Below, one piece after another: positions 1 to 8,319 of a stretch of 49,729 nt of DNA. Below the pieces are notes generated by a model that saw only the letters and a program-made list of their open reading frames with translations, was not told the origin of the DNA and ran no database searches. Numbering within the stretch: position 1 is the first letter of the stretch; every line of letters begins with the position of its first letter. Made by a program: the position numbers and the translations under genes. Source of the stretch: Lachnospiraceae bacterium (GTDB taxonomy: Bacteria > Bacillota > Clostridia > Lachnospirales > Lachnospiraceae); the NCBI GenBank assembly GCA_022796475.1, contig JAAWIS010000017.1, positions 1 to 49,729 on the forward strand, written 5' to 3'.

Positions 1-1505
1 TAAGTAGCTTTGCTCTCCGCAACCGTCAGATCAGATTCATCCATCTCTAATTCCACATTAATATGCTTCAACTTATTTGATTTAAGTTTTGAAAGCAACA
101 CGATACTTTCCACGTGCATCCCCCATCCAAACTGATCTACTCCCCGCACTCGTTTTACCTCGTATCCTCTCTCTCTCAAATACATTACATCCCTGGCCAA
201 AGTAGCTGAATCGCAGCTTACATACACCACCCGTTTTGGCGCCATTTCCACTATGGTGTCCAAACAGGCCCTATCACATCCCTTTCTTGGGGGATCCACC
301 ACAATCACATCTGCATATAGCTGGTTTTTATGAAATTGTTCCGGCAAAACCTCTTCTGCCTTTCCCACAAAAAATTCAACATTTGAAATCCCATTTATGG
401 CCGCATTCTGCCTTGCATCTTCAATTGCTGCCGGAATAATTTCTACCCCATATACCTTCTTAGCTTTTTGAGCCAGAAAAAGTGAAATCGTTCCGATCCC
501 GCAGTATAAATCCCATACCCTTTCATCTCCTGTAAGTCCGGCATATTCCAGGGCTATCCGGTATAATTTTTCTGTCTGAGCCGGGTTTACCTGGTAAAAT
601 GACTGAGGTGAAATTTGGTACTTTATATTCCCGATAAAATCGGTAATATATCCCGGTCCATACAGATTAACCAGTGTTTCCCCTAAAATTACATTGGTTC
701 TTTCTGTATTGATATTATAGGAAATAGATGTCATCCCTTTTATTGCCTTCAGCCCTTTTGTTAGCTGTTCTGACTGGGGCAGTTTTTGACCATTAATCAC
801 CAGGCATACCATAAGCTCTCCTGTGGAAAACCCTTTCCGAATCAGGGCATGGCGAACCAGCCCTGTATGGGAAGTTTCTTCATAAGGCGGAATATGAAAC
901 TCTTCCATATAAGCCCGAATCATTTCTAAAATTTTCTTATTTTCTTCAACTCCCAGCAGGCAGTCTTCATTTTCTATTATAGAGTGGGTCCGTCCTGCAT
1001 AAAACCCGTAAATGATTCGTCCCCTTTTATCTTTTCCAAAAGGGAACTGAGCCTTATTGCGAAACCGCCAGGGATATTCCATACCTACAATCGGTTCCAT
1101 CTCCACAGTTTCAGCTTCCAGATTTTCTTGGTCATTTTCAGCATCCTCCCTGCTCTTTGGAAGCACCAGTCTGTCCAGTCCTCCTATCCGTTTTAAATTA
1201 TTATAAATCATCCTTTCCTTCAGCCGGAGCTGTTCCTTATAATCCATTGCCTGAAGCTGGCAGCCTCCGCATGACCTTGCCACGGGACATTTGGGCTCCA
1301 CCCGAAAGGGCGAGGGCTCCAGCACGCAAATCAGTCTGGCAAATCCGTAGCTTTTTTTCATTTTCATTACTCCAGCTTCCACAAGATCCCCAATTACCGT
1401 ATCCTTTATAAACCAGGTATATCCTTCTGTCTTGCCAATTCCTGCTCCGTCTTGGCTGATGTCTTCAATTCTAACCTGAATCCTGTCATTTTTCTTCCAC
1501 TTCAT
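1..1505 (-). CDS. rlmD: 23S rRNA (uracil-5-)-methyltransferase RlmD/RumA-like, 3' end beyond window
   Basis: SAM-dependent enzyme that methylates a uracil C5 in 23S rRNA. The ATG at 1505 follows a good AGGAGA site and opens a TRAM-like OB region. A CPVARSCGGCQ stretch (C-x5-C-x2-C) supplies three cysteines of the expected Fe-S cluster, with a plausible fourth in NEDCLLG. The SAM site is DLYCGIGTISLFLA, and DPPRKG plus VVYVSCDSATLARD carry the methyltransferase signature and catalytic cysteine. After the usual C-terminal motif GWGMHVESIVLLSK the frame stays open into an acidic tail (ELEMDESDLTVAESKAT) and runs off the window, so the protein is longer than a minimal RumA. The family is sure; the exact target uridine is inferred. 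Confidence 0.93.
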   Translation of the reverse strand, partial: MKWKKNDRIQVRIEDISQDGAGIGKTEGYTWFIKDTVIGDLVEAGVMKMKKSYGFARLICVLEPSPFRVEPKCPVARSCGGCQLQAMDYKEQLRLKERMIYNNLKRIGGLDRLVLPKSREDAENDQENLEAETVEMEPIVGMEYPWRFRNKAQFPFGKDKRGRIIYGFYAGRTHSIIENEDCLLGVEENKKILEMIRAYMEEFHIPPYEETSHTGLVRHALIRKGFSTGELMVCLVINGQKLPQSEQLTKGLKAIKGMTSISYNINTERTNVILGETLVNLYGPGYITDFIGNIKYQISPQSFYQVNPAQTEKLYRIALEYAGLTGDERVWDLYCGIGTISLFLAQKAKKVYGVEIIPAAIEDARQNAAINGISNVEFFVGKAEEVLPEQFHKNQLYADVIVVDPPRKGCDRACLDTIVEMAPKRVVYVSCDSATLARDVMYLRERGYEVKRVRGVDQFGWGMHVESIVLLSKLKSNKLKHINVELEMDESDLTVAESKAT

Positions 1506-1569
1506 TTTAATCTCCTGCTTTCATCTATAAACTTTCTGTTGTTACTGTTTTTTCGCTGCAGATATCCTT

Positions 1570-1598
1570 ATTTTACCCTTCATTTTTCCTCTGGACAA
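1570..1598 (-). promoter_or_regulatory. predicted sigma-A promoter of rlmD
   Basis: On the minus strand, TTGTCC (1593-1598) and TAAAAT (1570-1575) are separated by 17 bp, about 65 bp upstream of the rlmD start. Confidence 0.5.
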
Positions 1599-1852
1599 GC
1601 GTTAATTATTTCGTAAACTATTTTATATTTCTTTCATTTATTTTCCATAATTTATCCACAATTTCACGATATACTAATTTCATAAAAGTTCTACTAAAGG
1701 TTTTCAATTACATACTTTCCATACAAATATTTTCCACAAAGTGAAAAACAGGATACCATGGATAGACAAAGGAAACGTTTCGTAGTTCTACTATAAAATG
1801 AGGGCGGCGGCCAACAAGCGCGCGACCGGTTGCCGCACTCGACTAACAATAA

Positions 1853-1892
1853 AAGCGTTCCAACTCACAAAAACTGTGAAAGTAGAACGCTT
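1853..1892 (-). terminator. hairpin terminator downstream of yhaM
   Basis: AAGCGTTC and GAACGCTT pair, and an inner CACA/TGTG extends the stem. On the minus strand the hairpin is followed by TTTTATTG. It lies about 90 bp past the yhaM stop, so the assignment is probable only. Confidence 0.5.
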
Positions 1893-1979
1893 CTTTATAT
1901 TATATATATTGTTCTAAATTTATATTGTTTTAAAATGTATCCTAATAAGTGCAGTACTGGTTAACGGACGCTGCTTTTC

Positions 1980-2948
1980 TTACCGGTTCTTTTCTGTTGT
2001 CAAATCCCATTCCCCTGTTTTGCGGATATTCGTTTCTAAAAGACGGTTAAAACCAAGCCAGCCGGAATTATCATTTCCTCCCCGAAGAGCTTCCATCATA
2101 ATTTCCAGTTTTGCATCCGTATTATCCGCAAAGTTCAGCGCCAAAGCCTCCAAAAGTGCCGGTTTTTTTGGGGAACCATACTCCAGCTCTCCATGGTGTG
2201 CTAAAATACAATGTTTTAATTCAGATGCCAGTTTAGCCGGAAAATCGGGAATCGTTTTGATCTTGTCACTGACCATTTCGGTTCCGATAATAATATGGCC
2301 AAGTAATTGTCCATCATCTGTATAATCATTTTCCGGAAATCTGGAAAGCTCCTGCATTTTTCCAATATCGTGAAACATGGCTGCCGCAATCAGGAGATCC
2401 CGGTTCAGCATCGGATAATTCAATGCGAAATAGTCGCACAGCTTCGTTACTCCCAATGTATGCTCTAAAAGCCCTCCTACAAATCCGTGGTGGACTGTTT
2501 TTGCAGCAGAGTGAAAACAAAATGCTTTTACAAATGAACTGTCATGAAAAAAGCTGGAAGCAAGCTGGTTTAAATAGGGATTCCGGATAGATTTCACAAA
2601 TCCATCCAATTCCCGGTACATCAGGCCAATATCCTTTTTTGATACCGGCAGATAATCTTCTTCTTTATATTCCCGTTCCACAGCCTTTCGAATCCGTTTA
2701 ATATTAAGCTGAAACGCCCCCTGAAAAAGGGTTACATCGGCTTCTACCTGAACATAATCCATTGCATCGAAGCTTCCCACGCCCGGGGAGTTTAAATCCC
2801 ATATTTTCCCGTCTATCATGCCTGATTTGTCCTGAAGTACCAGATTTCCATATTCTTTTCCGCTTTTTGTAACAGCAATCTGTTTGCTTTTACATAAATA
2901 TACATCGGATGTATGCATCCCCTCCCGGAATGTTTCAATATACCTCAT
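1980..2948 (-). CDS. yhaM: 3'-5' exoribonuclease YhaM family (OB fold + HD domain)
   Basis: Predicted 322-residue exoribonuclease. The N-terminal third looks like an OB fold (KSGKEYGNLVLQDKSGMIDG). The rest is an HD phosphohydrolase domain with GGLLEHTLGV, the HD pair in AAMFHDIGK, a later HIIIGTEM and CILAHHGELEYG, which supply metal ligands. Length and order match B. subtilis YhaM. The ATG at 2948, behind AGGACAGGAAT, aligns with the family start; an in-frame ATG further upstream is less likely. In B. subtilis yhaM sits with yhaO and yhaN; here the YhaO/YhaN-like genes are about 34 kb away. Product confident, substrate range inferred. Confidence 0.88.
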   Translation of the reverse strand: MRYIETFREGMHTSDVYLCKSKQIAVTKSGKEYGNLVLQDKSGMIDGKIWDLNSPGVGSFDAMDYVQVEADVTLFQGAFQLNIKRIRKAVEREYKEEDYLPVSKKDIGLMYRELDGFVKSIRNPYLNQLASSFFHDSSFVKAFCFHSAAKTVHHGFVGGLLEHTLGVTKLCDYFALNYPMLNRDLLIAAAMFHDIGKMQELSRFPENDYTDDGQLLGHIIIGTEMVSDKIKTIPDFPAKLASELKHCILAHHGELEYGSPKKPALLEALALNFADNTDAKLEIMMEALRGGNDNSGWLGFNRLLETNIRKTGEWDLTTEKNR

Positions 2949-3066
2949 ATTCCTGTCCTCTTTTCCTGCCCTATTTTCATTCCTGCGCATTTCATTCTCT
3001 TTATATTAAAACGATTTTTAAATATGACCGGCAATCCCACCTGTCACACATAAGGAAGCCAGGGCA

Positions 3067-4404
3067 TTACCTGGCTCCTATCGTTATTTCATATTCAATT
3101 GGTGCATATCGGTTCTGTCCATACCGCTGCACCTCCACTGTCACCACATCGCCTGCTAACACTTCATCCAGACAGTTTTGGAAATCCTTCATGGTGATAA
3201 TCTCCTCTTCTCCAAACCGGGTAATAATATCTCCGCTCTGGATTCCTGCATTATAAGCCGGCCCATCTGCTAATGCGCTGTTAACATAAACTCCTAGGGG
3301 CAGCCCTTCCTGATGTTTTGCTTCTGTAACCTCTACCCCCATAATGCCAAAGTAAGGCGCCAAAATTCCATTGGATAAATCTTCCAAAATACCTTTATAA
3401 TCGGACAAAGCCCGGATAACCGTCATCGAACCGCCTTCTGTCTTATAGTCATCCGTAACCCAGCCAATCACCTGACCTTTTGTGTTAAACAGAAATGTTC
3501 CAGGATCCGCCTCCCCTTTTGCATCCGTGTAAAACAGCCTGCTGCTCCCATCTACTACGGAAATGTTTTTTGCAACATAAGAAATACTTCCTGTACTTAC
3601 TGAATGGACCACTCCTGCCGGACTCCCTGCCGCATAAACCAGATCTCCCTGTTTCACTGCATAGGAATTCCCCAAATCCAGCACTTTAATTTGTGCCCGC
3701 ATGGTTTCATCCAATTCGCTGGCTGCAATCCGGATTACCGCCATATGAGATACCCGATCTACCCCTTTTAGCTGTCCCATAACCTGAGTGCCATTTGCCA
3801 ATGTTATTTCCAGGGAATCTGCCCCTTCAACTGCACCAATAGGCGTAAAAATCAAATATTCCTCCGGTGTTGCCGCAATAATAGCTCCTGCATACAGGCC
3901 TGCTGTTTCTATCGGATTATTAAACCAATCCATCTGGGTCTTTACTGAGTGAACCGTTACAATCCCCTTATCTGTTTCCTGAACGAATTCATTCATACTG
4001 GCACACATTTTAATTAAGTCATTAAGAGAAAATGAGTGCCTTTCCACTTCCTCTTTCACCATCATCTCCAGGGGTTTTGTTTCTTCCTCTGTGGTTTCTG
4101 ATTCTGTAGTAGTTTGCGGCTCTGTGGTAGTTTCCGGTTCAGCAGTAGTTTCCCATTCATCCTTAGGAATGGAAATGGCTATGGAAGAACTTCCTTCCGT
4201 TTCTTCTTCTATCAAATATTTCTTAGCCAATGGTTCTGATACCACAAATGTAACAGCCGCCAGAAATCCAAACAGGACTGCTCCAGCTCCTAAAAGCAAA
4301 AGCCGTCTGAAAATCTCTGCCTTGGTTCGTTTTGGCCTTACGATCTTTTCATGAATAAAACGATGACTCTCTGGTTTGTTTTTCAGGTTGTCCTCATCCG
4401 GCAA
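3067..4404 (-). CDS. membrane-anchored HtrA-like (S1C fold) PDZ protein, apparently catalytically dead
   Basis: 445 residues from a TTG start at 4404, directly after a stop codon and GGAGGGG. A cytoplasmic basic stretch is followed by one membrane helix (about 33-56), a Thr/Glu-rich linker (about 85-110), a trypsin-like HtrA domain (about 140-340) and a PDZ domain (about 350-440, with GVYVNSALADGPAYNAGIQ). The fold is recognisable from SLEITLANGTQVMGQL, MAVIRI and AGSPAGVVHSVSTGSIS. The three catalytic positions seem lost: the NHVV-type histidine region reads FTPIGAV, the aspartate region reads DRVSHMAV, and the GNSGGPL serine loop reads EADPGTFLF. It probably acts as a binding, scaffold or sensor protein outside the membrane. 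Promoter at 4511-4539. Confidence 0.82.
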   Translation of the reverse strand: MPDEDNLKNKPESHRFIHEKIVRPKRTKAEIFRRLLLLGAGAVLFGFLAAVTFVVSEPLAKKYLIEEETEGSSSIAISIPKDEWETTAEPETTTEPQTTTESETTEEETKPLEMMVKEEVERHSFSLNDLIKMCASMNEFVQETDKGIVTVHSVKTQMDWFNNPIETAGLYAGAIIAATPEEYLIFTPIGAVEGADSLEITLANGTQVMGQLKGVDRVSHMAVIRIAASELDETMRAQIKVLDLGNSYAVKQGDLVYAAGSPAGVVHSVSTGSISYVAKNISVVDGSSRLFYTDAKGEADPGTFLFNTKGQVIGWVTDDYKTEGGSMTVIRALSDYKGILEDLSNGILAPYFGIMGVEVTEAKHQEGLPLGVYVNSALADGPAYNAGIQSGDIITRFGEEEIITMKDFQNCLDEVLAGDVVTVEVQRYGQNRYAPIEYEITIGAR

Positions 4405-4510
4405 CTAGAACCCCTCCTTCAAAACCAAATTAGCTGGCTCCTGTACCCAATACAGTGCACAGAATCTATACTTTTTATCTGAATCAGCAAACATAAATCT
4501 GATAAGCTCT

Positions 4511-4539
4511 ATTATACGTTTCTTCTTCTTTTTATGCAA
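4511..4539 (-). promoter_or_regulatory. predicted sigma-A promoter of the HtrA-like gene
   Basis: On the minus strand, TTGCAT (4534-4539) and a perfect TATAAT (4511-4516) are 17 bp apart, about 105 bp upstream of the TTG start. I see nothing else in the gap 4405-4702. Confidence 0.65.
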
Positions 4540-4702
4540 GAAAAAAGATTCCCATGTGTTTGAAAATTCCTCTCTGCCAGATGTACCCTCAGCAGGCAAG
4601 GGCATATACTGTTTTGCATGGATAAAAAGGATGGAAAGGCAGGCACTTTTGCAGATCTGGAGGACAGTATATTTTCACACAATCGAAAGCATGTCTGTTT
4701 CA

Positions 4703-5575
4703 TCACCGAATTGGGGCCTGATAAAAACTTCCATAAAAGTTTTCTGTTTTAATCGCATTAATAATAATATGAGAATCCACAGTCCCCATTAAAGCTACAA
4801 TATCGGACACTTCATAAGAAGAAACTACCGTATGAAGCAAATACATCTTTTTGTGGCTGTAGCCTCCTATTGCCTCCACACAGGAAATTCCGTGCCGGTA
4901 GTTGGCAATATATTCTTTAATCACTTCTTCTGCCTTTGTGGTAGTTATCTGCAGTGTTACCCGCTCATACCGATGATGAAAGGTTGATATGGTTCTTGTT
5001 GAAATAAATTGAAACAAGATGGAATATCCTGCATACATCCATCCAAACAAGATGCCGAAAATGCACAAAAGCACCACATTGCCCGCAAATACGTATTCCC
5101 AGATAGACTTTCCCGTTTTATTTGATACAAACAGCGCTATAAAATCCATACCGCCTGTAGAGGCATTTCCCCGGAGAGCAACGGAAATTCCAAGGCCATA
5201 CAAAAAGCCGCCAAAAATCACATTCAGCATTACATCATCAAACATTGGCTGGAACTTGAACACTGCAAGAAAAACACTGGACAAAAATACCTGCATCATG
5301 GAGTAAAAGGTGAACCGCAGGCTGATGCTTTTGCTGCATAAAACCGCCACTGGAATATTTAGTGCCAGCATCCCCAATGATACTGAAAAGCCGCCTCCAA
5401 ACAAAGATGCAATATTGTCAATTAAAATAGCAATCCCTGTAAATCCTCCGGACAGAAGATTTGAAGGCCGGATAAACGTCTGAATCACAAAGGCCTGTAT
5501 AAACGCCGATGCTGTTACTGCCAAAATGGTCATTATCCTCCGCACTATCTTATTATGCTTATACTTCGCAATCAT
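4703..5575 (-). CDS. YitT family membrane protein (DUF161 + DUF2179)
   Basis: 290 residues. The first about 200 hold five or six hydrophobic helices, with a family-typical RPSNLLSGGFTGIAIL near residue 36 and LRGNASTGGMDFIA near 135. The C-terminal about 90 residues form a soluble DUF2179-like domain (RYERVTLQITTTKAEEVIKE). Start ATG at 5575. The family is widespread in Firmicutes with several paralogues per genome and no settled substrate. The gene has its own promoter and is divergent from mutS2. Confidence 0.88.
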   Translation of the reverse strand: MIAKYKHNKIVRRIMTILAVTASAFIQAFVIQTFIRPSNLLSGGFTGIAILIDNIASLFGGGFSVSLGMLALNIPVAVLCSKSISLRFTFYSMMQVFLSSVFLAVFKFQPMFDDVMLNVIFGGFLYGLGISVALRGNASTGGMDFIALFVSNKTGKSIWEYVFAGNVVLLCIFGILFGWMYAGYSILFQFISTRTISTFHHRYERVTLQITTTKAEEVIKEYIANYRHGISCVEAIGGYSHKKMYLLHTVVSSYEVSDIVALMGTVDSHIIINAIKTENFYGSFYQAPIR

Positions 5576-5629
5576 TCCCCCGACCTCCGTTTATTCTTTC
5601 AGCACATGCTGCTGTTTAGCCGATAATTT

Positions 5630-5658
5630 ATTCTACCAATTTTTGCCCGGAAAATCAA
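5630..5658 (-). promoter_or_regulatory. predicted promoter of the YitT-family gene
   Basis: On the minus strand TTGATT (5653-5658), 17 bp, TAGAAT (5630-5635), about 55 bp before the start codon. Confidence 0.5.
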
Positions 5659-5707
5659 TGTAATTTCAATTCTGTCCTTCTGCCTACTTTCCCAATGATT
5701 TTATTTA

Positions 5708-5716
5708 TGTTATAAT
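5708..5716 (+). promoter_or_regulatory. predicted extended -10 promoter of mutS2
   Basis: TGTTATAAT is a TGn-extended perfect -10 with no good -35. The roughly 115-nt leader contains a weak hairpin (GCAGCA / TGCTGC, near 5772-5796), and no known riboswitch was recognised. Confidence 0.5.
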
Positions 5717-5838
5717 CGTCACAGAGATTCCCTCCCCAATCTCATCCCAGGCAGGTATTTATTGCAAAAGTGCAGCATGTGGGGAATCTGTGCTGCAATT
5801 TCAGCTTTTAAATCAATTAGCAAAAAGGAATTAATGAT

Positions 5839-8238
5839 ATGAATGAAAAGGTACTCCAAACTTTAGAATATTATAAAATTATCAGCCAGCTGGAAGAACA
5901 TGCCACATCTGATCCAGGACGGCAGCTCTGCTCTGCTCTGCTTCCATCCTCTGATCTGCAGGAAATCCGCAGCGCCCAGCAGGAAACGGCAGATGCCGCA
6001 TCCCGCATCCGTATGAAAGGCAGCCTTTCTTTTTCCGGCTGCAAGGATGTAAGCAGTTCTCTGAAACGTTTGGAAATCGGCTGCTTTTTAAGCCTTCCTG
6101 AACTGCTGTCTGTCAGCTCCATTTTAACAGTTGCTGCCAGGGCAAAGGCTTATGGCCGCCATGAGCAGGAGGGCGACGGATTTTTAGAAGATACTTTGGA
6201 AGAGCGTTTCCGGGCTTTAGAGCCATTAACACCAGTTAATAACGAAATCAAGCGGTGCATCCTCTCCCAGGATGAGGTAAGCGACGATGCCAGTCCCGGG
6301 CTTCATAAGGTCCGCCGGGCCATAAAAAACGCTGAAGACAAACTCCATGGCCAGCTTAACTCCATCTTAAACTCCAACCGTTCCTACCTGCAGGATGCCG
6401 TCATAACCATGCGCAACGGCCGTTACTGCCTTCCGGTAAAATCGGACTACAAAAACCAGGTTCCCGGTATGGTTCATGATCAGTCTTCTACCGGTTCTAC
6501 TCTTTTTATTGAGCCTATGGCAGTGATTAAGCTGAATAATGAAATCAGAGAATTAGAAATAGCAGAGCAAAAAGAAATTGAAGCTGTACTGGCTGATTTA
6601 AGCAGCCAGCTTGCCCCATACACGCAAGAAATTCAAACAAACCAGCAGATCTTAGGCCAGCTTGACTTTATTTTTGCCAAAGCAAACCTGTCCCGCAGTT
6701 ATAAGGGCAGCCAGCCAAACTTTAACGACAGCGGAATGATTTCCATTAAAGATGGCCGTCATCCTCTGCTGGATCCTCAAAAAGTGGTTCCGATTTCCCT
6801 TACTCTGGGAAAAGATTTCGATCTTTTAATCGTTACTGGTCCTAATACCGGCGGAAAAACGGTATCTTTAAAAACAATAGGCTTATTTACCCTTATGGGG
6901 CAGGCAGGCCTTCATATTCCGGCTTTTGAGGGATCAGAACTGGCCGTATTTGATCAGGTCTTTGCCGATATCGGGGATGAGCAGAGCATCGAGCAAAGCT
7001 TAAGCACCTTCTCTGCCCATATGACCAATATTGTCCGGATCCTAAACCAGGCAGACAGCCGCTCTTTATGCCTGTTTGACGAATTAGGCGCGGGAACGGA
7101 TCCCACAGAAGGCGCTGCATTGGCAATTGCTATTTTAAGCTTCCTGCACAACATGAAATGCCGGGTAATGGCTACCACACATTACAGTGAGCTTAAGGTA
7201 TTTGCTCTTTCTACACCAGGAGTGGAAAATGCATGCTGTGAGTTCAGTGTTGAAACGCTGCAGCCTACCTACCGCCTGCTTATTGGTATTCCCGGAAAAA
7301 GCAATGCCTTTGCCATTTCCCAAAAACTCGGCCTTCCTGAGTATATTATTGAAGATGCAAAGAGCCATTTGGAAACTGAGGATGAGGCATTTGAAGATTT
7401 AATTGCACATTTAGAAGAAAGCCGAATTACAATTGAAAAAGAGCAGGCTCAAATCCAGGTTTACAAGACAGAAATCGCACAGCTAAAATCCCGGCTGGCC
7501 AAAAAGGAGGAGCGGCTGGACGAGCGAAAGGATCAGGTAATCCGGAATGCTACAGAAGAAGCTCAGCGCATCCTGCGGGAAGCAAAGGAAACTGCGGATC
7601 AAACGATCCGCCAGATTACCAAACTTTCTGCAGATTCCGGTTTAAACCGGCAGTTAGAGGCAGAGCGTGCCAAGCTTCGGGATAAATTAAAAGAAACAGA
7701 TCAGAAGCTTGCTGTAAAACAGAAAGGCCCCAAACAGCCGATTTCACCAAAGAAACTGAAAATCGGAGATGGGGTTAAAGTGTTAACCATGGGACTAAAA
7801 GGAACAGTCAGCACCCTTCCCAATGAGAAAGGCGATCTGTATGTACAGATGGGCATTCTCCGCTCTCTTGTTAATATTAAAGATTTAGAGCTGCTTCATG
7901 AGCAGGAGATTACCGGACCTTCCTATGAAGGAGGCAGCGCAAAGAAAGGTATGGGAAGCGGAAAAAGCCGGATTCAAATGTCCAAATCATCTTCCATATC
8001 TCCGGAAATTAATCTGATTGGCATGAATGTAGATGAAGCTTGTTCTGTTCTGGATAAGTATCTGGATGATGCATACCTGTCCCATCTTTCCTCAGTGCGG
8101 GTTGTGCATGGCAGAGGAACGGGAGCGCTGAAAGCCGGCATACACAAATATCTGAAGCGGCTGAAATACGTTAAGGACTTCCGCCTGGGCGAATTTGGAG
8201 AAGGCGACAGCGGCGTTACTATTGTTACCTTTCAATAG
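5839..8238 (+). CDS. mutS2: endonuclease/ribosome-rescue ATPase MutS2
   Basis: 799 residues, full family length. An N-terminal coiled region precedes the clamp and the ABC-type ATPase, with Walker A GPNTGGKTVSLKT near 338 and Walker B CLFDELGAGTDPTEG near 415. A long charged coiled coil (about 520-630) and a KOW-like linker follow. The C-terminal Smr domain (about 725-799) carries VVHGRGTGALKAGIHKYLK. MutS2 proteins lack the mismatch-recognition domain of MutS; in Firmicutes they act on collided ribosomes and have been linked to recombination control. Start ATG behind AAGGAATTAATGAT. Confidence 0.95.
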   Translation: MNEKVLQTLEYYKIISQLEEHATSDPGRQLCSALLPSSDLQEIRSAQQETADAASRIRMKGSLSFSGCKDVSSSLKRLEIGCFLSLPELLSVSSILTVAARAKAYGRHEQEGDGFLEDTLEERFRALEPLTPVNNEIKRCILSQDEVSDDASPGLHKVRRAIKNAEDKLHGQLNSILNSNRSYLQDAVITMRNGRYCLPVKSDYKNQVPGMVHDQSSTGSTLFIEPMAVIKLNNEIRELEIAEQKEIEAVLADLSSQLAPYTQEIQTNQQILGQLDFIFAKANLSRSYKGSQPNFNDSGMISIKDGRHPLLDPQKVVPISLTLGKDFDLLIVTGPNTGGKTVSLKTIGLFTLMGQAGLHIPAFEGSELAVFDQVFADIGDEQSIEQSLSTFSAHMTNIVRILNQADSRSLCLFDELGAGTDPTEGAALAIAILSFLHNMKCRVMATTHYSELKVFALSTPGVENACCEFSVETLQPTYRLLIGIPGKSNAFAISQKLGLPEYIIEDAKSHLETEDEAFEDLIAHLEESRITIEKEQAQIQVYKTEIAQLKSRLAKKEERLDERKDQVIRNATEEAQRILREAKETADQTIRQITKLSADSGLNRQLEAERAKLRDKLKETDQKLAVKQKGPKQPISPKKLKIGDGVKVLTMGLKGTVSTLPNEKGDLYVQMGILRSLVNIKDLELLHEQEITGPSYEGGSAKKGMGSGKSRIQMSKSSSISPEINLIGMNVDEACSVLDKYLDDAYLSHLSSVRVVHGRGTGALKAGIHKYLKRLKYVKDFRLGEFGEGDSGVTIVTFQ

Positions 8239-8319
8239 CTGTACTACAAAACTTGCGTGAAACTTATCTGCAGCGGAATTTTTCCGGCATAAACCGACTC
8301 AATATAAAGGAGGCCCCCA

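Larger units (their letters stand above)
1506..1979. other. 474-bp intergenic region with DnaA-box-like sites, direct repeats and a GC-rich hairpin
   Basis: No convincing gene. The rlmD promoter (reading left) lies at 1570-1598. Two sites matching the DnaA-box pattern TTWTNCACA, both on the plus strand, are at 1652-1660 (TTATCCACA) and 1732-1740 (TTTTCCACA). AGTTCTACTA occurs twice, at 1687-1696 and 1784-1793. A short GC-rich island near 1802-1842 can fold (GCGG..CAAC with GTTGCCGC) and stands out from AT-rich surroundings. A strong hairpin at 1853-1892 probably ends yhaM transcription. Confidence 0.6.

Noticed and set aside
236-439. Plus-strand ORF inside rlmD
   Set aside because: It lies antisense to the rlmD SAM-binding region, with no ribosome site and unnatural composition. 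The same applies to other antisense ORFs such as 1157-1411, 24138-24485, 43115-43477 and 48365-48856.
1652-1740. Replication origin suggested by DnaA-box-like sites
   Set aside because: Only two boxes, no unwinding element or dnaA/dnaN nearby, and dnaB is 24 kb away among housekeeping genes.
4405-4792. Short ORFs on both strands between the HtrA-like and YitT genes
   Set aside because: No ribosome sites, mutual overlap, and one runs through the promoter of the HtrA-like gene.
5717-5838. Riboswitch in the mutS2 leader
   Set aside because: Only a short 6-7-bp stem was found, with no match to a known class.
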